Below the pieces are notes generated by a model. That model saw nothing but the letters and a program-made list of their open reading frames with translations. It searched no databases and was not told the DNA's origin. From a virus, in the IMG/VR virus record IMGVR_UViG_3300025543_000034, positions 1-54,412 of that record: a stretch of DNA of 54,412 bases, one strand, 5' to 3'. The position numbers and the translations under genes were made by a program. The stretch's first letter is position 1. Every line of letters starts with the position of its first letter. Below are positions 1-9,005 of this stretch, piece by piece.

Positions 1-40
1 TTACAGGAATGTTTGGGTATGGTGCCCATTTTGTTATTCC

Positions 41-370
41 TTACTGTGTGGTTATCATTATTAACTCGGCTCGTGCGTAATAACTACCACTTTTCTTTGC
101 CCAATCCATAGCATTATAGCCTTCATCGCACATATCTACATAAGGCTGTGCTCCTCTTAAACATAATAAGTAAACAATATCAGCTTTATCCGCTATAATA
201 GCATGGATTAGCAATGGTTTACCATCAATAATTTCAGTCGCATGGATTCGATTTACTATCAACATTGAATTTACTTTGTTGTAATTTCCTTCATTAATAG
301 CTTTTAACAGTTCTGTTTCAATATCGTTTGACATATTGAAAAATAACAAGAAAGATAAAATTAAGTTCAT
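41..370 (-). CDS. Small ankyrin-repeat protein
   Basis: A 109-residue protein with about two ankyrin-type helix-turn-helix units: residues 17-45 (ELLKAINEGNYNKV then a turn) and 50-85 (GKPLLIHAIIADKADIVYLL, then a GAQP turn and YNAMDWAKKSG). Ankyrin repeats bind other proteins; no catalytic residue is visible and no target can be named. The chosen ATG at 370 sits behind an A/T leader like other genes here. An alternative ATG at 334 would remove a 12-residue hydrophobic lead (NLILSFLLFF), which is short and has no basic residue, so it is a doubtful signal peptide. It is the last full gene of the leftward block, separated from the preceding thioredoxin-like gene by about 80 bp carrying two AAGTGATT sites. 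The fold is likely; the role is unknown. Confidence 0.6.
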   Translation of the reverse strand: MNLILSFLLFFNMSNDIETELLKAINEGNYNKVNSMLIVNRIHATEIIDGKPLLIHAIIADKADIVYLLCLRGAQPYVDMCDEGYNAMDWAKKSGSYYARAELIMITTQ

Positions 371-399
371 TTATAATAATTAAAGCGTTACATTATTAT

Positions 400-440
400 A
401 ATCACTTGATTCCCTGTTATTTACACCCTTAAAATCACTT
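400..440 (-). promoter_or_regulatory. Paired AAGTGATT sites upstream of ankyrin gene
   Basis: The 81-bp gap between two minus-strand genes holds AAGTGATT twice (400-407 and 433-440), 33 bp apart. Nearly the same octamer (AAGTGATA) occurs in the gaps at 12295-12302 and 35693-35700. This could be a regulator or promoter element. It is inferred only from recurrence in short non-coding gaps. Confidence 0.25.
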
Positions 441-451
441 TTGCAAATGTC

Positions 452-805
452 TTAATTTGTCGATCTTCTTGTTGAGGGATTAGCAGCTTCTTGGGCTATT
501 AATTTATCAATATGATCTTGAACATCTTGTTTTGTTATCTTTAATTTTAATGCAATACCTCCATTCCAAAGACCTCTAGTCTTTTTATTCTTATCTAAAA
601 CTAGTATAGTTGGCACAGACTTGATTTGCTGTTTAAAAGAAGGTGGTTGATCTTCTAAAAACACATATTTTACCTTAGCATGTTTAAGCCCACTTAAATC
701 TAAATTATGTCTAGAGTTCCATGCGCTGTTGATGTGTAATACTTCGTATTGTGCACTTGAAAAATAACCACACATTAAAGTAAATATAATTAAAAGCTTT
801 TTCAT
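452..805 (-). CDS. Secreted thioredoxin-fold protein lacking the CxxC
   Basis: A 117-residue protein with a clear signal peptide: MKK, a hydrophobic core (LLIIFTLMCGYF), then cleavage after SAQ, the typical flavobacterial end. The mature part follows the thioredoxin pattern: a strand and NSAWNSRHN where active enzymes have AxWCxxC, a middle strand (VKYVFLED), and KSVPTILVLDKNKK, matching the cis-proline SVPT loop and next strand. Both active-site cysteines are missing; the only cysteine (position 12) lies in the signal peptide. It therefore cannot be a classical disulphide oxidoreductase. It is presumably exported to the periplasm or cell surface late in infection. Its neighbours are a membrane coiled-coil protein and a lipoprotein, so an envelope role (superinfection exclusion, lysis aid, partner binding) is possible but unproven. 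Confidence 0.6.
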   Translation of the reverse strand: MKKLLIIFTLMCGYFSSAQYEVLHINSAWNSRHNLDLSGLKHAKVKYVFLEDQPPSFKQQIKSVPTILVLDKNKKTRGLWNGGIALKLKITKQDVQDHIDKLIAQEAANPSTRRSTN

Positions 806-809
806 TTGA

Positions 810-1094
810 TTATTTGTTGTTTATAATTGTGAACAGTTTGTCGTCGATTTTATCTAGCTTTTCACTATTGTCTTGAACTTTTTCGTCAATGTCCATGATA
901 GTAGATCTTACTAGCTCATCTTTAAGATCGTATTCTGTTCTACTTACCTCTGGTTTAGGTAGTTCTTTTGCAAGATCAATATCTTTTTGCAAAGTAAAGT
1001 ACATAGCAGCTAAACTAACTGCACCTGCAACTAGCATACCAATTGTTTTTAAGTCTAGTTGTACCTCTGTGTTTTCTGAAATTTTTTGAGCCAT
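810..1094 (-). CDS. Single-span membrane protein with coiled coil
   Basis: 94 residues: a short polar N-terminus, one transmembrane helix at about residues 17-34 (IGMLVAGAVSLAAMYFTL), then a charged helical tail with heptad-like spacing (DIDEKVQDNSEKLDKIDDKL, about 68-87). The start codon directly follows the stop of the upstream lipoprotein gene (1095), so the two are probably translationally coupled. An N-terminal span plus a periplasmic coiled coil, next to a lipoprotein, is the architecture of an inner-membrane spanin; small membrane proteins of unknown role look the same. The topology is well supported; the spanin idea is inference from neighbours. Confidence 0.55.
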   Translation of the reverse strand: MAQKISENTEVQLDLKTIGMLVAGAVSLAAMYFTLQKDIDLAKELPKPEVSRTEYDLKDELVRSTIMDIDEKVQDNSEKLDKIDDKLFTIINNK

Positions 1095-1466
1095 TTAATT
1101 TTTCATTTTCAGTTTAGAGTTGTTGACATCTAATCTTGATATATCTTTAGATTCAGCTTTACCCTTACTATTATTGTTGTTATTATTGTTATTAGAATTG
1201 TTATTGCTAGGTACATAAATAGGTTCACTCCTATGTCTGTAATAGCCTTCATTGTACCAGTTGTTATAATATCTAGGATAACTGGGATACGATACAATAT
1301 TATAATAAACATTTGGTTTAATCATGTTTATAGGTAATCTCAAGGTGTCACCTTGCTCTGTTACAGCTAACACGTGAGTTATCTGTATTTTAGGTTTTTT
1401 AGTGTGTGTTCCGCAACTACTTACAATAGCAGCTAGAACAAAAAGGACAATTTTCCATAATTTCAT
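1095..1466 (-). CDS. Lipoprotein with asparagine tract
   Basis: 123 residues beginning MKLWKIVLFVLAAIVSSCGT, a type II signal with a lipobox cysteine at position 18. The mature protein has a short beta-rich stretch (QITHVLAVTEQGDTLRLPI), then a Tyr/Asn/Pro-rich segment with several aromatic pairs, an Asn homopolymer (eight Asn, Ser, three Asn) and a basic C-terminus. It should be anchored to a membrane, probably the outer one. The gene follows the 2508-aa protein by one base and abuts the membrane coiled-coil gene, as an outer-membrane spanin would. Superinfection-exclusion lipoproteins are an equally possible class. The sequence does not resemble a family I can name. Confidence 0.55.
   Translation of the reverse strand: MKLWKIVLFVLAAIVSSCGTHTKKPKIQITHVLAVTEQGDTLRLPINMIKPNVYYNIVSYPSYPRYYNNWYNEGYYRHRSEPIYVPSNNNSNNNNNNNNSKGKAESKDISRLDVNNSKLKMKN
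1170..1205 (-). repeat. AAT/AAC trinucleotide tract
   Basis: Eight Asn codons, one Ser codon and three more Asn codons in a row inside the lipoprotein gene. This is a short low-complexity tract that could vary in length by slippage without changing frame. Confidence 0.7.
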
Positions 1467-1467
1467 A

Positions 1468-4400
1468 TTATTTATTTGTTAATTCAATTATTTTATTAAC
1501 TCTATCATCTTCGTATTTAAGCTCTTTTATTTCTTTTTTAGTTAAACCTAGATTTATTAAAGATTTTACTTGATCAGATTTATTAGTATCAACTATAGAG
1601 TCTCTACGTTTCATCTGTTTTATTTCTTCTTTAGTTTTACCTTTATACTTTTCAAGTTCTTTTAGCCTTTTTCTTTCGGCTCTATCATCTATAACTTTTT
1701 GTTTTCTAGCTTTTTCTTTAGCTTCTTTAGATTCTATCTTGACAAGATCTCTTTCTTCATTTTTAGTACCAACATCCCATGTTCTATAACCTAATGCTAA
1801 TGCTATCCTTTGAAATGTAGTGTTTCTAGCATCTAATGTTTCTACAATAGCGTCTATTTCTACAACCGCTCTTTCAAGTGGTAAGTTAGTTATTGCTTCA
1901 GCAAGTGATGCTACAACTTGATACGAAGGGCTAAGGTTTACTTTACCTTTTAGTGTTATATCCCAACCTTGCTCTTTTATAACTTCTTTATTATAATCTT
2001 TAGCTTTTATAGCGTTGTTAATTTTTCTAAGCTTAGAACCAACAGGTGGACTTAAATTTAAAGCTTCTAATAATGTATTTCTATGATCTTTACCAAATGC
2101 ATCTTTTTTCTCTTCTTTAAAATATGTCATTATAGTATTTTTAAGAGTAGCTACAATAGCTCCATATACTCCAGAACCTCTAAGCATAGTGTCAACCATA
2201 CTGTTAACTATTCTTTCTCCTTTTTTATCAAGAGTTTGTTTTTTCTTTTCTTCATCTTCTTCATCACTAAATCCAGGTATAGTAGCAAATAAAGCATTTT
2301 GCAATGTAGCAAATATCATACCTTGAATAGCACCGTAGTATATCATTTTAGATACATTAGTTTTTTGATCACCTCTTCTATTGATAAAGTCTCTTGATGC
2401 TTTGTTAAATATTCTAGTAACCTGAGCAGGTGTATTTTGAAATGCTAAAAGTAATCTACCTAATGTGCTAGCTTGTTGTTGCGATATTAACATAGGATCA
2501 GCTGACTGTTGCGACACGTCTGATGTTGCAGAAAAATCTTCAAAAGCTTTATTAGCAGCTTCTTGCTCTGATAAACCTTGTTTTTTATAAGTATTTAGTC
2601 TGTTTCTATAAAACGTAGCACCACCTGATGCAATAGCAAAACTATCCGCAAGCTGTGTTGGTGTAAAACCTATTTTAAGTAAATAACTTAATATTGCTTG
2701 TGGCTTGTTTAAAGCACCTTTAGCAGCATTAGCTAGTTCAGCTTCATTAACATCTTTTCTTAATCCTGATCTTCTTTGTTTTAGCTTAGGTGAGTTCCAC
2801 AATGTAGCAAAATCTTTCCAATACTGAGGTTGATTTCCAAAAGCTAAAGCAGCTTTATATGGATTGTTATCTGACCAGTTTAAAAAATTCACAGAAGATA
2901 TGGTTTGTAACAATGCTGATTTTCTGTTAAAAAACATTATAGCACCAATAGAGTTGTTTACCCAGTTGTTAAATTGATTAGTTAATTTATTGGTACCAGA
3001 AGGTCTGTTAGTACCATTTTTCATACGATACAATGAGTCTTCCATTGCTTCTCTCCAATTTGTACCTAAAGCAACTTCCATTTTATTTAGGTTTTCTTTA
3101 GAAAATATTACATCAGAGTTTGCTATAAATTCAGCTAAAAATTGTTTTCTACCAACTTTGTTTGTTAAATTATTTAAATCAGATATTAAACTTTCAGAAT
3201 CCCAATAAGCACTAGGTTCAACCCATTTATCTCTTTTACTAATTAATAGAGTTGAGTCGTTAAATAAATTTAACTGAGGGTCATTTGTAACAACACTATT
3301 TAATTTTTTAATATCACGTTTAGATAAACCTGGTATTTCAAAACCAGCTCTGGTCCAAAGATTAACTCTCAAAGCCTGATCAAAAGTAAACTCAGTACCT
3401 GGTACAATTTTACCTAGTTTTTTAGCTACTTTAGGATTTTGTTTTAATAAAGTGGCATAATCATTTTTTAAAGCTTGCCTATACTTGTCTATATCTGCAA
3501 TACCTTTTTGATATGGTTTTACTAAATTATCTTGTACCCATTTTTGTTGTTGTTCACCTTTTCTACCTTTACCATATAAATCATACATTAAACCTTGAAA
3601 ATCCTGAGCACCTGAAGCAATTAATTTAAAGTTTCTTACCCCTGCGCCACGTCTTTTAGCTACAATATCAGAAAACCTTTTTCTTGCATCAATACCTTTA
3701 GTATCGCTAATTATATTGTTTATATCCACATCTAACTGAACAGTATCTGGTAATGAAGGTTTTAGTTTAGGGTTTTTAGCTAAAGCATCTTGACCTTTTT
3801 TTATTGTATTGTTTGCTTTTTGTATAGAAGGAGCTATTTTTATAAAATTATTTAAAGATTCTGCATTATCTAAACTTACATCTGATTCTACTACATTAAA
3901 TGTTACTCCTTTTATAGCCTGAGGAACAACTCTCATAGTTATTTTAGCAGTTCCTTTGCTTTTACCCGTCACACCTGGTCTTATATAAGCATTTAAAGGT
4001 TGTTTACTAATGTCTGGTAGATTATAAATATTATTTTGACCCATGTTAAAAGTTCCTAAACCTTGAAACTGTATATCGTGTACTGGTATTTTTTTAGCAG
4101 CGTAAACATCACCAACATTTCCAAAATTTAAACCTAAAGAACCACTAGCATCATCAAAACTAATTAATCTTAAAGCTCCTTCAGCTTTTAGTTGATCATA
4201 TACTTTAGCTGGTATAGGATCTCCAATTTTATTCATTGTAACTCCATATTTAGCAGCAGCAGCTTGAAAACCTTTAAAGTCTAAATTTTTTATTTTTTCT
4301 ATTACAGCATCTGGCAAACCATTAGATTTTTTTATAGTTACTTTACCAGTATTTATATCAACATCATTTATTGTCCAACTACTATATTGAGCATTGGTCA

Positions 4401-7400
4401 TTTTTATTTCTACATTCCAAGGTGTGCCTTCTATTGTTGACTTAAAGTCTGGATCAAATGAACTTTTTGGAGGTGTTATACTTAATACTTTAAAAGCAGG
4501 ATTTTTTTTAGAAACATCTATTGCTACAGCTATATTTTGAGCTTCATATATAGTTCCTTTAATTCCTTTTTCAGCTAATCTTAAAACTTCAGTTACAAAT
4601 TCAGGAGTTCCTTGTAAAATATCCATGTTTTTAGCTGAATCTTGTAAAATATTTTCTACTATATCTCTTGCATCTTTTTTAGATAAATTAGCATCATTAG
4701 CTAAACTAAACATTAGTTTAGATTTACCTCTTTCAAGATTAGCTTTAGCTAAAATAGTTCTACTAACTTGAGGTTTTGTTTCAATTATATTTCTAGCACC
4801 TCTGTTAGCCATCTGTTCTGCAACACCTTTTAACAATCCTTTTATTGTTTGTGACTCAGAAGCTCTAGGAACATAATTAGGATCAACCTTACCATCCTTA
4901 ATACCTATAGCGGCATCGTAAACCTTGTTATCAAACTTTTTAGGAGTTCTAACTAAATTATTACCAACTCTTTTAGGTGGATTAAAAAATGTATTTAATA
5001 TGTTTCTACCTAGACCTAAACTTTCACCACCTACTTTTACAGGTTTACCACCTTTCTTTTTAGACGCAACAGTTTGTACTTGTTTATTAGCTTGGCCTAA
5101 AACTACATTTTTAATAAATGGTTTAGCAGTTAGTAATATTCTTTGTGCTTTTAAAGATTCAGACTTAGATAAGTTGTCTGCAGCATTAGATAATTTATTT
5201 GCAGGTATACCTATGGCTTTTGCTAAAACGTCATAAGGTGTTATAGCTTGTAATTGTTTAGATGTTAAGTTAGGACTAGTTATATCAATACCTTTTTCTT
5301 GTGCTAGTTTGTTTACACCATCTGTAAAATTTTTTTCAAATTGTTTTACATCAATTGATGGATCAGCTTTTTTAGCAAAATTCATTACATCAATTATAGG
5401 CTTAGTATCTGGAGTTGTTTCTGTTTCTGTTGTAGTATCCGCAACTTGTTGTGCTTGTGGACTATCTAAACTCTGTGTAACACCTTGTTCTGATGATTCA
5501 ACACCTAGTTTAGTTGCTAAAGCATTTAATCTTTGCATACCTGTGTTAGCCATATATCTATCAAAAGAAACTTGATTACCGTCTTTATCTTTTTTAGTTG
5601 GATCATATTTTTGTGCAATTTCAGCCAACTCTGTTTTAGCACTATCTAAATATGTTGCTTTATCTAATCCAGCTTTTTCTCTTATGTTTTTAGGTATACC
5701 TCTATAATATTTTGCAACAGCTCTATTAGCTACTTTACCAACCATTGTTTCAACTTGTGTAGCATCTACACCTTTAACTGTAGGTAAACTAGCTTTAGTT
5801 GTTGTTTTAGTTTGAGTTGCTGGTTTAGTTAATTTACCTTTTGCACCTTCTTTAGCGACTTGTAATGTTTGAGTACTTAATTTACCTTTGCTAATATCTT
5901 TTTGAAAGTTTTTAACAAAACTAACTACATCACTACCTTTATTAAATTTAGTTTGCCAGCCTAATTTACCAGCTGCATCAGTAATTAGTTTACCTATTTT
6001 TCCTAAAAAAGTTTCAGGTAATTTAATATCTTTTGTAGCTATAGCATCACCTAATAAGTTCATAGCTTCTTCATAAGCATCTGCTTCACTTATTTTACCA
6101 GCTTCTACAGCTCTTTGATATTGATCTATTCTACCAGCAAACTTAGATGTATCTATACCTTCTATTTTACCTAATTCAGATAAAACACTTTTACCAAAAG
6201 CTTTTTGTGCAGCAGGGTTACCTTTAAAGGTCTGAGCCATAATACCATGTAAAAACTCATGAGCAGCAACATTTACCTGTTTGTTTTTAAGCGCAGCGGC
6301 TTTGTTTATTATTATCTCACCTGTTTCTGGATTAAATGAACCAGGTAAGTTAGGATCTAACATGTCTTCTAATTCTACTGAATCAGAGTCTTTTGCCATA
6401 GATAGCTTTTGATTATTTCTTTTTTGTCTTTCTATATTTTCTTTACTTACATCTTCTATTTCTGTAACACTAACTCCATCAATATCTTGAGCCATGTCTT
6501 GTATAGTTTCAGTAGTAGCTTTATAATGTGCTTCAATAGCTGGTTCCATTATAGCATCTCTTTCTTGTGAAAGCTTACCATTTTCAAACTCTAAGCCATT
6601 GATTATTTCACTTTTCGCTGCACCATCTAAATTATTATCTGCTCTTATTATTTCAATAGATCTATTGTTATCAAACTCTTTTTTATGTATACTTATTAAT
6701 TCAGACTTTTGTTCTGGAGCTAAATAATCAGTGGACATAGCTTGATCAACTCTTATTTCTGAATTAGCAACAACTAAGTCATCTATTTTAGTTTCTATTA
6801 TATTTTTTGTTTTTGGATCAAGATTTTTATTTTTTAACTGATCAGATAAATTTATTATACTTGCAGCGTTAGCATCAAAACTAGCGTTTAAATTTTTAGT
6901 TTTAAAAGGCGCTAACATTTTGTTACCAATAGATGGTGCTCTAAATAATACACCACTCATGAATACACCACCAACGTACATCTCTTCTAAACCATCATAA
7001 AGATTTACATCTTTACCAAGAATATATCTATCTGCTAAGTTTTCAGAAAATCCAGCAAACATTTCACCTAAACCTTCTTCATTTACATCAAAAGCAAGCG
7101 CTTTGGCTTTGTTAAAATTGAAAATATTTTTCTTTAATCCTTCTGTAAAACTAGTTTTAACTTTATTTACTGGTATGTTTTTTACTTTTAATCTTTTTAA
7201 TTGGCCTAAAGTTAATCTTTCAGATAAAATTTCACCACCCGCAGTCATTAAAGCACCTCCATACATTTGCCAAGGTGAATAAGTGGCACCATCTTTCATT
7301 TCAAGTTCCATAGATCTAAACTTACCACCACCTGAAGCGGCACCTAATAAAGGTAATGCAGCTTGTGGTGCAAGAACCATAAGACCTATTTGAGGACCTT

Positions 7401-8994
7401 GAGTAGCGGCAAACTGTAAACCCCAATTAGCCCAATCTTTAGCACCATTTATATCATCATAAGATATAGGTTCAGCTACAGCAGATCTTAAATAATCACT
7501 ATAACCATATAATTCATCAAACTTATCTTCATCATTCCATAGTTTATCAAATTCAGGACTAGCTTTTGCTAAAGCATTAACAGCCATTTGAGCTGGACCA
7601 AACTTTTCTGGCAATGCAGAACTCATAGCTGGTAAAATTATATTTTTAACTATATTTTTAGTACTAAATTTATCAGCAAATTTTGTTATATTTATTCCTA
7701 AATCAAGAGCAGACGCACCAAGTAAACCGCCTAATTGAGTTATTCCGTTATGGTTTCTACCTATTAAATTACCATACTCTGCTATCTCTTCTACATTATT
7801 TACAATAAACTCATTATCTAATTGATTTTGCTCTAACACAGCCATGTGTTTATTTCTTTCTTTAGCTAGTTTCTCTAAATCAATTTTTAATTGTAAGTAC
7901 TCTTCTGTTGTTTCAGGCTTTTTCTTTGTTAATTTTTCAAATTTTTTGTTTATTAAATTTATATTATTAGCAGCATTTTTACTTGTAACTGTTAACTCAG
8001 CAGATGCTTTTTCCATCTTTCCGCTTAACATATCATACATTTCGCTTAACTCTTCCTGTTCTTCTGGCATACCTAAACCATATTTACCATCTGAGTTTTT
8101 AGCTTTTATAATATTATCAACAACATTTTTTTTATATTTTTTTACAGTTAAATCATCTGTATAAAGCTTGCGAGCTTCCATTAATATTTCTTGCTCCGTA
8201 AACTCTTTTTTAGGATCAGATAATTTTAATTTTTCTTTTGCTTTTTTTATAAAATCTTTTTGAGTATCTATTTTGTCTTGTGACTCTGAATCTAACGCAA
8301 TATCTTCACTACGGAATAAATCACCTACATCATCAATTAATTCACTAAGACCCGCTGCAATTCCGAAAGCCTCGTAATCATCACCTTTAACTTGTTCATC
8401 ATAATAATCTTGATCTCTTAAATTCTTAGGATTTAAATCAACATTATTAACACTACCGTCTTCATTTAGTTTAAATATTTCGTTAACACTATTATTAACT
8501 TCTTTTACTTGATCAAGTGTTAAATCACTTTCAGATTCAGCTTCTTGAAACGCTTTCCATTTATCATAATCTTCACCAAATATTTTTTTATTTAATTTTT
8601 CTGGATCTAATTTTGCTTTAGAAACATACTCTTCTAGTTTTATCTCTGGTACACTGGGTTTTGTTGGTACAAAATAATTAGCTTGTTGGCCAAAAGCACC
8701 TTGTTCTATATTAGATAAACCATATTGTCCTGGTAAATCTCCAAAAACCATATTATCAGGATTATTAGTTTCTACAGCTTGTTGATTAACAGTATCTTGC
8801 TCTTGTTGTTGTTCTTTTTCTTCAGTTGTTTGAACATCGCTAAAACTATTTATGTTTAGTGGCTCTGCACCAAGGTTTTTAGTTAAAAAACTATTTATGT
8901 TTAGTGGCTCTGCACCAAGGTTTTTAGTTAAAAAACTATCTACCTTTTCATCAGGAATATTGTATGTCTTACCATTAAACGTGTATCTTGGCAT
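1468..8994 (-). CDS. Giant internal/ejection (cargo) protein with zincin motif
   Basis: 2508 residues, the largest protein here and the last of three genes after the neck/muzzle genes, where podoviruses encode internal proteins injected with the DNA. Visible parts: an N-terminal module (MPRYTFNGKTYNIPDEKVD) followed by a duplicated 15-residue unit (20-34, 35-49); charged helical and coiled-coil stretches; a Gly/Ala-rich segment around 520-600; a zinc-peptidase-like HEFLH at 912-916 in an alpha-helical context (NVAAHEFLHGIMAQ); a Lys/Thr-rich linker near 1050-1090; a mixed region; and a helical C-terminal domain with a hydrophobic stretch starting about 2217 (MIYYGAIQGMIFATLQNALF). The C-terminal part resembles the terminal domain of very large phage virion proteins. 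No lysozyme motif is evident. The internal-protein role is inferred from size and position; peptidase activity is only suggested. Confidence 0.65.
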   Translation of the reverse strand: MPRYTFNGKTYNIPDEKVDSFLTKNLGAEPLNINSFLTKNLGAEPLNINSFSDVQTTEEKEQQQEQDTVNQQAVETNNPDNMVFGDLPGQYGLSNIEQGAFGQQANYFVPTKPSVPEIKLEEYVSKAKLDPEKLNKKIFGEDYDKWKAFQEAESESDLTLDQVKEVNNSVNEIFKLNEDGSVNNVDLNPKNLRDQDYYDEQVKGDDYEAFGIAAGLSELIDDVGDLFRSEDIALDSESQDKIDTQKDFIKKAKEKLKLSDPKKEFTEQEILMEARKLYTDDLTVKKYKKNVVDNIIKAKNSDGKYGLGMPEEQEELSEMYDMLSGKMEKASAELTVTSKNAANNINLINKKFEKLTKKKPETTEEYLQLKIDLEKLAKERNKHMAVLEQNQLDNEFIVNNVEEIAEYGNLIGRNHNGITQLGGLLGASALDLGINITKFADKFSTKNIVKNIILPAMSSALPEKFGPAQMAVNALAKASPEFDKLWNDEDKFDELYGYSDYLRSAVAEPISYDDINGAKDWANWGLQFAATQGPQIGLMVLAPQAALPLLGAASGGGKFRSMELEMKDGATYSPWQMYGGALMTAGGEILSERLTLGQLKRLKVKNIPVNKVKTSFTEGLKKNIFNFNKAKALAFDVNEEGLGEMFAGFSENLADRYILGKDVNLYDGLEEMYVGGVFMSGVLFRAPSIGNKMLAPFKTKNLNASFDANAASIINLSDQLKNKNLDPKTKNIIETKIDDLVVANSEIRVDQAMSTDYLAPEQKSELISIHKKEFDNNRSIEIIRADNNLDGAAKSEIINGLEFENGKLSQERDAIMEPAIEAHYKATTETIQDMAQDIDGVSVTEIEDVSKENIERQKRNNQKLSMAKDSDSVELEDMLDPNLPGSFNPETGEIIINKAAALKNKQVNVAAHEFLHGIMAQTFKGNPAAQKAFGKSVLSELGKIEGIDTSKFAGRIDQYQRAVEAGKISEADAYEEAMNLLGDAIATKDIKLPETFLGKIGKLITDAAGKLGWQTKFNKGSDVVSFVKNFQKDISKGKLSTQTLQVAKEGAKGKLTKPATQTKTTTKASLPTVKGVDATQVETMVGKVANRAVAKYYRGIPKNIREKAGLDKATYLDSAKTELAEIAQKYDPTKKDKDGNQVSFDRYMANTGMQRLNALATKLGVESSEQGVTQSLDSPQAQQVADTTTETETTPDTKPIIDVMNFAKKADPSIDVKQFEKNFTDGVNKLAQEKGIDITSPNLTSKQLQAITPYDVLAKAIGIPANKLSNAADNLSKSESLKAQRILLTAKPFIKNVVLGQANKQVQTVASKKKGGKPVKVGGESLGLGRNILNTFFNPPKRVGNNLVRTPKKFDNKVYDAAIGIKDGKVDPNYVPRASESQTIKGLLKGVAEQMANRGARNIIETKPQVSRTILAKANLERGKSKLMFSLANDANLSKKDARDIVENILQDSAKNMDILQGTPEFVTEVLRLAEKGIKGTIYEAQNIAVAIDVSKKNPAFKVLSITPPKSSFDPDFKSTIEGTPWNVEIKMTNAQYSSWTINDVDINTGKVTIKKSNGLPDAVIEKIKNLDFKGFQAAAAKYGVTMNKIGDPIPAKVYDQLKAEGALRLISFDDASGSLGLNFGNVGDVYAAKKIPVHDIQFQGLGTFNMGQNNIYNLPDISKQPLNAYIRPGVTGKSKGTAKITMRVVPQAIKGVTFNVVESDVSLDNAESLNNFIKIAPSIQKANNTIKKGQDALAKNPKLKPSLPDTVQLDVDINNIISDTKGIDARKRFSDIVAKRRGAGVRNFKLIASGAQDFQGLMYDLYGKGRKGEQQQKWVQDNLVKPYQKGIADIDKYRQALKNDYATLLKQNPKVAKKLGKIVPGTEFTFDQALRVNLWTRAGFEIPGLSKRDIKKLNSVVTNDPQLNLFNDSTLLISKRDKWVEPSAYWDSESLISDLNNLTNKVGRKQFLAEFIANSDVIFSKENLNKMEVALGTNWREAMEDSLYRMKNGTNRPSGTNKLTNQFNNWVNNSIGAIMFFNRKSALLQTISSVNFLNWSDNNPYKAALAFGNQPQYWKDFATLWNSPKLKQRRSGLRKDVNEAELANAAKGALNKPQAILSYLLKIGFTPTQLADSFAIASGGATFYRNRLNTYKKQGLSEQEAANKAFEDFSATSDVSQQSADPMLISQQQASTLGRLLLAFQNTPAQVTRIFNKASRDFINRRGDQKTNVSKMIYYGAIQGMIFATLQNALFATIPGFSDEEDEEKKKQTLDKKGERIVNSMVDTMLRGSGVYGAIVATLKNTIMTYFKEEKKDAFGKDHRNTLLEALNLSPPVGSKLRKINNAIKAKDYNKEVIKEQGWDITLKGKVNLSPSYQVVASLAEAITNLPLERAVVEIDAIVETLDARNTTFQRIALALGYRTWDVGTKNEERDLVKIESKEAKEKARKQKVIDDRAERKRLKELEKYKGKTKEEIKQMKRRDSIVDTNKSDQVKSLINLGLTKKEIKELKYEDDRVNKIIELTNK
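8842..8939 (-). repeat. Perfect 45-bp tandem repeat
   Basis: The period is exactly 45 bp with no mismatch over 98 bp (about 2.2 copies). It lies in frame in the 2508-aa gene and duplicates 15 residues (SFLTKNLGAEPLNIN). The lack of any divergence points to a recent duplication. Confidence 0.95.
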
Positions 8995-9005
8995 AAAATT
9001 ATATT

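Noticed and set aside
1-40. ATG at 29 on the minus strand as the start of a further gene.
   Set aside because: Only nine codons remain before the window edge, too few to support a gene.
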